Positions 35,031 through 43,578 of a stretch of 64,000 nucleotides of DNA are shown here, one piece after another. The notes under the pieces were generated by a model. That model had not been told where the DNA came from and made no database searches. It saw only the letters and a list, made by a program, of their open reading frames with translations. A program made the position numbers and the translations under genes. The DNA is taken from positions 806,001 to 870,000 of the forward strand of contig OZ219783.1 of assembly GCA_964291305.2 (NCBI GenBank). Reading direction: 5' to 3'. Position 1 is the first letter of the stretch, and each line of letters starts with the position of its first letter. The stretch is from VXNF01 sp964291305. GTDB lineage: Bacteria > Actinomycetota > Acidimicrobiia > Acidimicrobiales > CATQHL01.

Positions 35031-37136
35031 GTGGCCAGCGGCAAACCAGTGGAGACTTCTTCGCTCAAAGCTGAGGCCGGAGGTCTGACCGCGGCAAACG
35101 GTCGATATCTAAACCGGCAACTCTCCTGGCTCGACTTCAACGCCCGAGTCTTGCATTTGGCTAGCGACGAGCAGATACCGCTGCTGGAGCGGCTGCACTT
35201 CTGTGTAATCGCTGCTAGCAACTTGGACGAGTTCTTCCAAGTGCGAGTGGCCAGCCTCAAAGCTCGGATTGCTGACGGTCGACTGAAACCTTCCTTCGAC
35301 GGCTTAACCCCGCAAGCTCAGCTCGCCGCTATCCGCTCCCAAGTCAAGGTCCTGCTGGGGGACCTTGAGTCGGTGCTCCTCGACCGGATACTCCCCGAAC
35401 TCGCAGTTCAGGGGATCCGGATCGTGGATTGGGGCGAGCTAGATCTGGACGACCGGAAGTTTCTGGAGGGCGAGTTCGTTGACCGGGTCTATCCCATCCT
35501 CACGCCACTAGCGGTGGACCCCGGCCACCCGTTTCCATATATCTCTAATCTGTCGACAAGCCTCGGGGTGCGGCTGGCGGATCCCGCGACCGGTCGGCAC
35601 CGCTTTGCTCGGATAAAGGTGCCGTTCACCTACGGGCGCTTGCTGAGCCTTCCCGACGGCGAGCGGTTCGTTCCCATCGAACAGGCCATCGCGGCCCACC
35701 TTGATTCGCTATTCCCAGGTATGGAGATCCTCGAGCACGCCTGTTTTAGGGTCACCCGCAACGCCGACCTGTCAGTCGATGAGCAGGAGGCCGAGGACTT
35801 GTTGACGGCGGTCGAGGCCGAACTGCAGCGGCGCCGGTCCAGGGCGGTGGTCCGCCTAGAGCTGGCTGCTTCAGCCTCGTCGGAAATGAGCAACCTGCTG
35901 ATGGACGAACTGGATGTGCAAACCAGTGACGTCTACCGCACCGATCTGCTACTGCACGTTGCGGGCCTGAGGCAACTCTGCCACCAGGATCGGCCTGACC
36001 TGCTGTGGGAGCCGCGCGGCCAGCTGGTGCCGGCACCACTGCGGCCGAGCAGCGACGGCACCCCCGACTTCTTCGCTGCTATCAGAACCGCAGACGTGCT
36101 AGCGCATCACCCGTATGACTCTTTCGGTGCCTCGGTGCAGGAGTTCATCCATCAGGCGGCAGAAGATCGGAACGTCCTAGCCATCAAGATGACGCTCTAC
36201 CGCACCGACGGTGACGGCGACATCGTGGAGGCGCTCGTGGCTGCCGCTGAGCGCGGCAAGCAGGTGGCGGTAGTTGTGGAGTTGAAGGCCCGCTTCGACG
36301 AGCAGGCCAATATTGGCTGGGCCCGACGACTAGAGAACGCCGGTGCCCACGTGGCCTACGGACTGGTTGGTTTGAAAGTCCACGCCAAGGTGTGTCTCGT
36401 GGTCCGAGCCGAGCCCGACGGGATCCGCCGCTACTGCCATGTCGGCACCGGTAACTACAACTCGCTAACGGCCGGGGTTTACGAAGATCTGGGACTGTTT
36501 ACCGCCGACGAGCGAATCGGCAACGACTTGTCGAACCTGTTCAACCGGCTTACGGGCTTCGGACCCGGCTTCAGCTACCAAGAACTCATCGTGGCTCCTG
36601 AAGCTCTCAGGTCGCGCATTTCCGAGTTGATCTCCGCCGAGGCCGCCCACGGCAGCGACGGGCACATCATTCTGAAGCTGAACAGCCTGGCGGACGCCAA
36701 GATGATCGACGAGCTGTACGTCGCCTCGAATGCCGGGGTGCGCATAGATTTGTTGATCCGGGGGATCTGCTGCTTGCGGCCTGGTGTGCCGGGACTGTCG
36801 GAAAATATCAGTGTCCGTTCGGTGCTCGGCCGCTACTTGGAGCACTCGCGGATCTTCTGTTTCGGTAACGCTAGCGGCTCTGGGCAGCCTGGCTATTTCA
36901 TCGGCTCGGCAGACCTGATGCCGCGCAATTTGGATCGACGAATCGAGGCTCTGGCGCCGGTCAACGACCCGCGGCTAAAAGCGCGACTGCGGCGTATTCT
37001 CAAGGCCAGCCTCAACAAAAAGGCCCGAGCCTGGACTCTGCTTCCCGACGGAACCTGGGTGCCTCCAGCGCCCGGCACGATCTCCCCTCACGACAAGCTC
37101 CAAGAGAAATCGATCAAGGCGGAACGCCGAAACTAG
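35031..37136 (+). CDS. ppk1: Polyphosphate kinase 1
   Basis: 701 residues from a GTG. All four PPK1 domains are recognisable: N-terminal LSWLDFNARVLHLA, the head region, then HHPYDSFGASVQEFI..., KMTLYRT, and the catalytic core GLKVHAKVCLV followed by RYCHVGTGNYN with the phosphorylated histidine region. Polymerises phosphate from ATP into polyphosphate. Directly upstream of the PHO box and pst operon, so storage and uptake of phosphate lie together. Confidence 0.96.
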   Translation: MASGKPVETSSLKAEAGGLTAANGRYLNRQLSWLDFNARVLHLASDEQIPLLERLHFCVIAASNLDEFFQVRVASLKARIADGRLKPSFDGLTPQAQLAAIRSQVKVLLGDLESVLLDRILPELAVQGIRIVDWGELDLDDRKFLEGEFVDRVYPILTPLAVDPGHPFPYISNLSTSLGVRLADPATGRHRFARIKVPFTYGRLLSLPDGERFVPIEQAIAAHLDSLFPGMEILEHACFRVTRNADLSVDEQEAEDLLTAVEAELQRRRSRAVVRLELAASASSEMSNLLMDELDVQTSDVYRTDLLLHVAGLRQLCHQDRPDLLWEPRGQLVPAPLRPSSDGTPDFFAAIRTADVLAHHPYDSFGASVQEFIHQAAEDRNVLAIKMTLYRTDGDGDIVEALVAAAERGKQVAVVVELKARFDEQANIGWARRLENAGAHVAYGLVGLKVHAKVCLVVRAEPDGIRRYCHVGTGNYNSLTAGVYEDLGLFTADERIGNDLSNLFNRLTGFGPGFSYQELIVAPEALRSRISELISAEAAHGSDGHIILKLNSLADAKMIDELYVASNAGVRIDLLIRGICCLRPGVPGLSENISVRSVLGRYLEHSRIFCFGNASGSGQPGYFIGSADLMPRNLDRRIEALAPVNDPRLKARLRRILKASLNKKARAWTLLPDGTWVPPAPGTISPHDKLQEKSIKAERRN

Positions 37137-37177
37137 CCGGCTGGTCGGCGCAATCCCTCGCCGCACTGTCACTCCGA

Positions 37178-37195
37178 GTTCACCTTTTGTTCACG
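37178..37195 (+). promoter_or_regulatory. PHO box upstream of pstS
   Basis: GTTCACC (37178-37184) and GTTCACG (37189-37195) are direct repeats 11 bases apart, the classic binding unit of PhoP/RegX3-type regulators in actinobacteria. A weaker third unit GTCAC begins at 37168. TATAGG at about 37200 can serve as -10. The kinase and regulator that should act here are encoded at 43575-45804. Confidence 0.82.
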
Positions 37196-37271
37196 TAGAT
37201 ATAGGGCTCAGTATTTCTTGCCTCGTTAGCTTGCAGCCGTCTTTCAGCAATAGCGATTTGAGGAGGAAGAC

Positions 37272-38462
37272 GTGACAAGAGCAAGCAAGGGTTGGAAATG
37301 GTACGGCGCGGTGCTTTGCGCGGTTGCCCTGTTAGCGGCTGCCTGCGGTGGAGACGACGGTGACGATGGCGGCACCTCGGCCGCTCTCTCCGAGGAAGTG
37401 GCGCCCAATCCGACGAGTCCTAGTGAGGACGTCGGCGGTATCGGTCTCGGTGAGCCCCCAGAGCCTCCGCCGAGTGCGCAAGCCAGCGCGGCCGACGCCG
37501 AGTCTCCGCCACCAGCGGCTGAAGAGGAACTGCAAGCCATGTCCGGTTCGGTGACGATTTCGGGTTCTTCGACGGTTGAGCCGATTTCGGTGCGTGTGGC
37601 GGAGTTGTTCCGTGATGTGGCCCCAGGTGTGAACGTGACGGTGGACGGGCCGGGTACTGGTGATGGTTTCAAGTTGTTCTGTGCTGGTGAGACCGATATT
37701 TCTGATGCTTCGCGGCAGATCAAGAGCGCTGAGGCTGAGGCGTGTGCTGAGGCGGGCGTTAACTGGATTGAGTTGCGGGTCGGTATCGACGGTATTGCGG
37801 TGATGACTAACAACAACAACGACTTTGTTAGCTGTCTGAACTTTGAGGATCTCTACGCCATAGCGGGTCCCGAATCCGTCGGGTTCGAGAACTGGAGCGA
37901 CGCCGGCAGCTTGGCCGCTGAGCTGGGTTCTGCGACTTCGTTCCCGGATTTGGAGTTGGATATTACGGCTCCGGGTGCCGAGTCGGGCACTTATGACAGT
38001 TTCATTGAGATTGCGTTGGAGAACATTGGCGATGCTCGCGTCGAGGCTGGTGCTATTTCCGAGGATGATGCGGCTACTACGCGTCCGGATTATGTGTCGG
38101 CTGGTGATGACAATGTGATCATTCAGGGTATTGAGGGCGCTACTGGCAGCTTCGGTTGGGTTGGTTTCGCTTACGCGGTGAATGCTGATGTGAAGTTGTT
38201 GGATGTTGATGGTGGTGATGGTTGCGTGTCGGCTACGCCAGCGACTATTGCTAGTGGTGAGTATCCGGTGTCGCGGTCGTTGTACATCTATGTGAACGCG
38301 GATAAGGCTGCTGCTAGTGAGGCCATTACGGCTTATGTGGACTTCTATATGAGCGAGACGAGTCTAGTGCAGGCTGTCAGCGATGTGGGTTACGTGACCC
38401 TCACCAACGACGCTCGTGGGGACACCCAAGCCAACTGGGAAGGCCGGGTCATCGGCAACTGA
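37272..38462 (+). CDS. pstS: Phosphate ABC transporter substrate-binding lipoprotein
   Basis: 396 residues. GTG start behind GAGGAGGA. Lipoprotein signal with LAAACGG (Cys about residue 24), then a low-complexity acidic/Pro linker to about residue 90. The PBP domain begins SGSVTISGSSTVEPI, with phosphate-contacting GPGTGDGFKLFC, TDISDASR and APGAESGTYD. Binds phosphate outside the membrane and delivers it to PstCA. From about 37550 to 38390 the codons are strongly T-ending (GGT, GCT, TTG), while the linker and one internal block (37846-37920) follow the usual C/G-ending pattern. Confidence 0.95.
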   Translation: MTRASKGWKWYGAVLCAVALLAAACGGDDGDDGGTSAALSEEVAPNPTSPSEDVGGIGLGEPPEPPPSAQASAADAESPPPAAEEELQAMSGSVTISGSSTVEPISVRVAELFRDVAPGVNVTVDGPGTGDGFKLFCAGETDISDASRQIKSAEAEACAEAGVNWIELRVGIDGIAVMTNNNNDFVSCLNFEDLYAIAGPESVGFENWSDAGSLAAELGSATSFPDLELDITAPGAESGTYDSFIEIALENIGDARVEAGAISEDDAATTRPDYVSAGDDNVIIQGIEGATGSFGWVGFAYAVNADVKLLDVDGGDGCVSATPATIASGEYPVSRSLYIYVNADKAAASEAITAYVDFYMSETSLVQAVSDVGYVTLTNDARGDTQANWEGRVIGN

Positions 38463-38511
38463 GACCTGACAACGCCGACCGGGGTTTAGCAAAGTCTTGT
38501 AGGTTCCGCCC

Positions 38512-39972
38512 GTGACTGACTTTTCGCTACGCCTTGGTGGGGGTCGAAAACCGTCGCTCGTCACAGGGCTGCTGAGTAGTACCGCGCTTGCGGCCTCAGC
38601 AGCCCTGGCGGGCATGGTTGTGCTGCTGGTCTCCACGTTCATGCCCTGGGTCGTGGTGCAGGGCTCTGGTCAGACGGCGAACGCTTTCGACGCTAACCTG
38701 CCTTGGCTGCTGGGCGGGACCGACCTTGCACAGCAGACCGCTGGCTCGTTCGGTAACGCCTGGATCCTGATCGGCGTGGTCATTGTCTGCGCGGTGACCG
38801 GCTACCCACTTTTTGCCGGTCGCAGAATGGTTGCGCTGCCGTTGGCGATTATTGGTGCTATCAGCGCGTTGTACATATATTTCACGTCTTATCGATTCAG
38901 CAATCAGTTCTCCAAAGTCGAGAACCTGGTTGTTGAAATGGGCAGCGGCTGGTGGCTGGCGTTGATCGGCTCGCTGCTGGTGGTCGGCGGTGGCGCGCTC
39001 GCCAGGATCAGCGCAGTCGGCGGAGGCCACGCCGCGGTGTCGGGACCAGTCACCCTCGAGGCGCTTGCCGGAAACCGAGACCGGCGCGACCGGGAGTCAG
39101 CAGTACGGATGGTCATGCTGGTCGCCGCGCTAGCTTCGATCCTGGTCTCGGCGCTGATCATCCTGTCGCTCATACGCGACGCCCTTACGTTCATGATCAA
39201 CATCGAATGGGCGTCGGTTTGGACCAGCGGGTGGTTCCCCCGGCGGGGCTTCTATGACATCAAGACCCTCATCGTCTCTACTGGTCTAGTCGTGGGCGTC
39301 TCGACGCTAATTGCTACTCCCTTAGGCCTCGGGGCGGCTGTCTACCTCGCCGAGTACGCCAAGCCAAAGACGAGGCGCTGGCTGAAGCCAACCCTGGAAA
39401 TTCTCGCCGGCATTCCTAGTGTCGTGTTCGGTTTCTTCGCGCTGCAGTGGATCTCTCCGAACATCATCCAGAACATCGACAGTTGGTTCGGCCAGGACGC
39501 CCGGCTGGGGAACCTAGCCGCCGCCGGTGTCGGTGTGGGCATCTTGAGCGTTCCGCTCATGGCCTCGATCTCCGAGGACGCTATGAAAGCAGTCCCTAAT
39601 TCGTTGCGCGAGGCTTCAGCCGGCCTGGGTTCGCGCAAGGTCACCACAACCTTACGGGTGGTTCTGCCGGCGGCCATCTCTGGGCTGGTAGCAGCGTTCA
39701 TCGTTACCACCTCGCGCGCGGTTGGTGAGACCATGGTGGTCTTCATTGCCGGCGGCGGGGGCGACACGGCGGTCTACACGCACAACATCTTCGACGGCAG
39801 CTTGACGATGACCGCCGCCATGGCTTCGCTGGCCTCGGGCACCGACAGCGTCGTGGGGGAGGGTCTGACGTTCGAATCCCTCTACTTCGTGGGCCTTATG
39901 CTCTTCGTGTTGACCCTTGGCATGAATCTGATCGCTGATCGTGTCGTGCGGCGTTTCCAGAACAAGTACTGA
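38512..39972 (+). CDS. pstC: Phosphate ABC transporter permease PstC with extra N-terminal membrane domain
   Basis: 486 residues, about 180 longer than a normal PstC. Residues 1-195 contain about four predicted membrane helices (for example ALAASAALAGMVVLLVSTF and AWILIGVVIVCAVTGYPLF) unrelated to the transporter fold. The standard PstC part starts near residue 200 (MLVAALASILVSALIILSL) and carries AVYLAEYAKPKTRRWLKP and the EAA-type loop LREASAGLGSRKVTT. Forms the phosphate channel with PstA. GTG start at 38512, weak ribosome site. Confidence 0.92.
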   Translation: MTDFSLRLGGGRKPSLVTGLLSSTALAASAALAGMVVLLVSTFMPWVVVQGSGQTANAFDANLPWLLGGTDLAQQTAGSFGNAWILIGVVIVCAVTGYPLFAGRRMVALPLAIIGAISALYIYFTSYRFSNQFSKVENLVVEMGSGWWLALIGSLLVVGGGALARISAVGGGHAAVSGPVTLEALAGNRDRRDRESAVRMVMLVAALASILVSALIILSLIRDALTFMINIEWASVWTSGWFPRRGFYDIKTLIVSTGLVVGVSTLIATPLGLGAAVYLAEYAKPKTRRWLKPTLEILAGIPSVVFGFFALQWISPNIIQNIDSWFGQDARLGNLAAAGVGVGILSVPLMASISEDAMKAVPNSLREASAGLGSRKVTTTLRVVLPAAISGLVAAFIVTTSRAVGETMVVFIAGGGGDTAVYTHNIFDGSLTMTAAMASLASGTDSVVGEGLTFESLYFVGLMLFVLTLGMNLIADRVVRRFQNKY

Positions 39973-39982
39973 CGGGGCGGCT

Positions 39983-40933
39983 ATGCGACTGGGATGCGTC
40001 TTCGACGACCGGACTAGGAAGGTGGTCAATCGTGCCGTATACCGCAAGTCGCGCGACGTAAAGGGTGGCGTATTTCGAACGCTGCTGCAGCTGGCGCTGC
40101 TTATTTCTCTGCTGGTGCTGGCTGTACTACTCGTGGACACCGTTAGCGACGGTTGGTCGGTGCTCAGCGGCCGCCTTGGCGATTTCCTCGCTGGGGGTTT
40201 GCGCTCGCAGTCTGGAGATCCCGAACTCGGCGTGTTCCAGGGCATTCGGGGTTCGCTCTGGATTGCCATCTTCGTAATCCTGATTTCGTTCCCGTTGGGA
40301 GTTGGTGCTGCCATCTACCTGGAGGAATACGCCCCCAGATCACGACTCACGAGCTTCATCGAGTTGAACATACGCAACTTGGCGGGTGTGCCGTCGGTGG
40401 TCTACGGCTTGCTGGGGTTAGCGATCTTCGTGCGGGGGCTTGAGGACATCACCGGTGGTAAGTCGGTCACCGCGGCCGGTATCACTCTGGCGGTGCTGGT
40501 GCTGCCGATTGTCATCATTACTTCCTCTGAGGCGATCCGAGCGGTTCCTCAGGCCTTGCGAGAGGCCGGCTACGGAGCGGGTGCTACCAAGTGGGAGGTA
40601 ATCCGGACCCAGATTCTGCCGTATGCGGCGCCCGGCATCCTTACCGGCACGCTGCTCTCGCTCTCGCGGGCCATCGGCGAGGCAGCCCCGCTTATCTTGG
40701 TGGGGGCGGTAACGGGTTTCCTCGGCGGCCAAGCTGGGATGCTTGACATCACTCAACTGCAGGAACGATTCACGGCCATGCCCATACTTATTACCCGTTG
40801 GGTGCAGCAGTCTGGGCGTGACGGAGGCTTCGCAACTGCCGCGGCGGCGGCAATCGTGGTAATGCTGGTTGTGGTCCTGCTGTTGAACTCAGCGGCGATC
40901 TTCCTGCGGAACCACTTTGAGAAGAAGAGGTGA
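39983..40933 (+). CDS. pstA: Phosphate ABC transporter permease PstA
   Basis: 316 residues from the ATG at 39983; the open frame back to 39941 overlaps the end of pstC. Six membrane helices; conserved AAIYLEEYAPRSRLTSFIE, PSVVYGLLGLAIFV and the cytoplasmic EAA loop LREAGYGAGATKWEV. Heterodimer partner of PstC. Ribosome site GGGGCGG six bases upstream. Confidence 0.94.
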   Translation: MRLGCVFDDRTRKVVNRAVYRKSRDVKGGVFRTLLQLALLISLLVLAVLLVDTVSDGWSVLSGRLGDFLAGGLRSQSGDPELGVFQGIRGSLWIAIFVILISFPLGVGAAIYLEEYAPRSRLTSFIELNIRNLAGVPSVVYGLLGLAIFVRGLEDITGGKSVTAAGITLAVLVLPIVIITSSEAIRAVPQALREAGYGAGATKWEVIRTQILPYAAPGILTGTLLSLSRAIGEAAPLILVGAVTGFLGGQAGMLDITQLQERFTAMPILITRWVQQSGRDGGFATAAAAAIVVMLVVVLLLNSAAIFLRNHFEKKR

Positions 40934-40994
40934 GACGGTAGCTCAGCGGGTGCCGGCCCCTGATTGTGAAGGTACTGATTATGAAGGCAATGAG

Positions 40995-41894
40995 ATGACC
41001 ACAACGACTGACGCAGTGGATGTCGCAATGAATGGCGGTGGGGCCGCGCATCTGCCGTCGGAAGCGCCGCCCCTAGACGCCACCTCTGCTGGTAACGAGC
41101 CGTTCCCGCCCGATGTCGTCTTCCGCGTAGACGACCTGGACTGCTATTACGGCTCCAACCGGGCAGTGCGCCACGTCACGATGGACATCATGGAATGCGA
41201 GATCACAGCCATGATCGGGCCGTCAGGCTGCGGCAAGACCACAGTGCTGCGCTGCTTCAACCGCATGAACGACCTAATAGAGGGGGCGCGAGCCACGGGC
41301 ACGCTGCTGTTCCGGGGGGTTGATCTGTATGACTCGCGGGTTGACCCGGTGGAGGTGCGGCGCCGTGTCGGCATGGTTTTCCAAAAGCCGAACCCTTTCC
41401 CCAAGTCCATCTTCGACAACGTGGCATACGGCCCGCGCATTTCCGGGTCGGTCCCCAAGAGCCAACTTCCCGAGATCGTGGAGTCTTCCCTGCGTCAGGC
41501 AGCGCTGTTCGACGAGGTTAAAGACCGCCTCAAGGACTCCGCCATGGGTCTCTCAGGCGGTCAGCAGCAGCGTCTCTGTATCGCCCGGGCAATCGCTACG
41601 AGCCCAGATGTACTGCTGATGGATGAGCCGTGTTCGGCCCTAGACCCCATCTCCACCGCCCACATCGAAGAGCTAATGCATACGCTCAAAGAGGAGTACA
41701 CGATCATCATCGTGACCCACAATATGCAGCAAGCAGCCCGAATCTCTGATCGCACGGCCTTCTATACCGCCGAGGTTGATCCCGACACCAACGCTCGCTA
41801 CGGGCTGCTCGTAGAGTTCGACAAGACCGAGAAGATCTTCTCGAACCCGTCCGATGAGCGTACTGAGAACTATGTGACTGGCCGTTTCGGCTGA
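40995..41894 (+). CDS. pstB: Phosphate ABC transporter ATP-binding protein
   Basis: 299 residues from the ATG at 40995. Walker A GPSGCGKTT (75-83), Q-loop VGMVFQKPNPFP, signature LSGGQQQRL and Walker B DVLLMDEPCSALDP are intact. The first 40 residues are a low-complexity extension not seen in most PstB. The C-terminus YVTGRFG is typical. Powers PstCA. Confidence 0.95.
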   Translation: MTTTTDAVDVAMNGGGAAHLPSEAPPLDATSAGNEPFPPDVVFRVDDLDCYYGSNRAVRHVTMDIMECEITAMIGPSGCGKTTVLRCFNRMNDLIEGARATGTLLFRGVDLYDSRVDPVEVRRRVGMVFQKPNPFPKSIFDNVAYGPRISGSVPKSQLPEIVESSLRQAALFDEVKDRLKDSAMGLSGGQQQRLCIARAIATSPDVLLMDEPCSALDPISTAHIEELMHTLKEEYTIIIVTHNMQQAARISDRTAFYTAEVDPDTNARYGLLVEFDKTEKIFSNPSDERTENYVTGRFG

Positions 41895-41946
41895 TCCAGG
41901 AATCTCACCCACCAAACCGTCGACCAGCACGCCAGGAGGTGACGCA

Positions 41947-42681
41947 ATGGTCGAGAGTCTTCGCAAGCCATTCACGGACGAACTCGAGGAAGTCAAGGTC
42001 GAGTTGATCCGCATGGCCGGGCTCGTGATCGAGTCGATCCCGCGCTGCACCGATGCCCTGCTGTCAAGTGACCTGGCGGCGGCACAGGAGATTATTGACG
42101 CTGACAACGTTCTAGACGACGCATCTCTGGCGTTGGAGAACCATTGCCACCAGTTGCTGGCCTTGCAGCAGCCCATGGCGGGAGATCTGCGGGCGATCCT
42201 GGCCGCGCTCACGATTAACTACGAGCTAGAGCGCTCCGGAGACCTGGTGGAGAATATCGCCAAGGCTATGCGGCGCGTTTATGGCATCGAGTTTGGTCCG
42301 CGTCTGCGTGGGCTAATCACCCAGATGAGCGAGGAGGCGACCCGGCTGATGCGTTTCGCTGTAGATGCTTACGCCGACAGCAACGCCGGGCTGGCCGCCG
42401 CGCTCGACGACATCGACGACCGTTTGGACCGCCTCAACCACCAGTGCCTGGCCGTGATCGTGGGAGACGAGCAACGCGAAATGGGCGACCTGGTTTCGGG
42501 AGTGCAACTCGCCCTGATCGCCCGTTACTACGAGAGGATTGGTGACCACGCGGTCAACATCGGAGAGCGGGTGCGCTACCTAGTAGACGGTTGGCGGCCA
42601 CCACAGTCCGAGGAGATGCCGCCCGAGGAGATGCCGCCGGAGTTTTTAGGTGCGTCCGAGGATGGGGCTTCTGCCGGTTAG
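41947..42681 (+). CDS. phoU: Phosphate signalling protein PhoU
   Basis: 244 residues with two three-helix PhoU repeats, each carrying the metal-binding E/D motif (NYELERSGDLVENIA in the first; ARYYERIGDHAVNIGERVRYLV in the second). Strong ribosome site CAGGAGG. Links transporter state to the sensor kinase and keeps the Pho regulon off in high phosphate. The tail has a short repeat (EEMPPEEMPPE). Confidence 0.95.
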   Translation: MVESLRKPFTDELEEVKVELIRMAGLVIESIPRCTDALLSSDLAAAQEIIDADNVLDDASLALENHCHQLLALQQPMAGDLRAILAALTINYELERSGDLVENIAKAMRRVYGIEFGPRLRGLITQMSEEATRLMRFAVDAYADSNAGLAAALDDIDDRLDRLNHQCLAVIVGDEQREMGDLVSGVQLALIARYYERIGDHAVNIGERVRYLVDGWRPPQSEEMPPEEMPPEFLGASEDGASAG

Positions 42682-42684
42682 CTG

Positions 42685-43578
42685 ATGCGGATCCTGGTTA
42701 CAAACGACGACGGTATCGAAGCTGCTGGCATCGAGGCTTTGGCACGCTGCGCCCTACTCGCTGGCCACGATGTCTCGGTCTTGGCACCGCTTAGCGAGAT
42801 GAGCGGAACCGGGGCTTCGATGGGGCCATTGGCTCTGCATAATCCGATTGAGATTCGCCGCTGGAGTCTGCCCTCACTGGGGGATATACCCGTCCACGCC
42901 GCCGAGGCGACGCCGGCGGCCTGTGCCATCCTGGGTTGCCTGGGAGTCATTGGAGCGCCGCCCGAGTTGGTGCTCTCGGGCGTTAATGCGGGGTTCAATG
43001 TAGGCCGGTCAGCGCTGCACTCGGGGACCGTCGGAGCTGCCCTGACGGCTGCAGCCTGGGGGGTCAAGGGAATAGCGGTTAGCACCTCTACGGCAGCCGC
43101 AGCCGAGGTGTACTGGGACACCGCTGCGTCGGTGGCGGTGGATCTGGCTACCTGGTTTATGGAGGACTGCGACGGGCAGTCGTTGAACGTGAACGTGCCG
43201 AACCTGCCGCCGGCGGGCCTGCTGGGGGTTCGCTGGGCGACGCTTGCACCGGTTGGCGCTATTCGCAGTTTCGTCACCGGCGTGGAAGAAACCGCAGACC
43301 ACAGCGGTCTTCGAGTGCTGACCGACCACCTGCGCACCGACCCGGAAGCGGCGCCCCAAGGATCGGATCGGAAGCTGGTGGCGCAGGGCTACGTAACGCT
43401 GACCGGCCTGGGGGGACTAGCCCAGTGGACTCCTTCGGGGGATTCCCTTGACGAGGGTCATCTTGCAGGGCTCTTGCGATCCCAACATGGGGCGAATAGC
43501 TCTGGATCCAACACTGACGGATCCAACACTGACGGATCTTTGCCCAAGCCAGCCTCAGCCTCCGAACGGTTCCCGTGA
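42685..43578 (+). CDS. surE: 5'/3'-nucleotidase SurE
   Basis: 297 residues. Metal site NDDG (7-10), SGTGAS and the SGVNAGFNVGRSALHSGTVGAA block with the catalytic residues are present. Releases phosphate from nucleoside monophosphates. It sits between phoU and the sensor kinase, an unusual site that fits a phosphate-scavenging module. The C-terminus contains two exact 15-bp repeats (GGATCCAACACTGAC), and the stop overlaps the kinase start (GTGA). Confidence 0.93.
   Translation: MRILVTNDDGIEAAGIEALARCALLAGHDVSVLAPLSEMSGTGASMGPLALHNPIEIRRWSLPSLGDIPVHAAEATPAACAILGCLGVIGAPPELVLSGVNAGFNVGRSALHSGTVGAALTAAAWGVKGIAVSTSTAAAAEVYWDTAASVAVDLATWFMEDCDGQSLNVNVPNLPPAGLLGVRWATLAPVGAIRSFVTGVEETADHSGLRVLTDHLRTDPEAAPQGSDRKLVAQGYVTLTGLGGLAQWTPSGDSLDEGHLAGLLRSQHGANSSGSNTDGSNTDGSLPKPASASERFP

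Noticed and set aside
42595..42660. Short repeats at the ends of phoU and surE
   Set aside because: Two-copy 15-18-base repeats in coding tails; ordinary slippage products with no sign of function.
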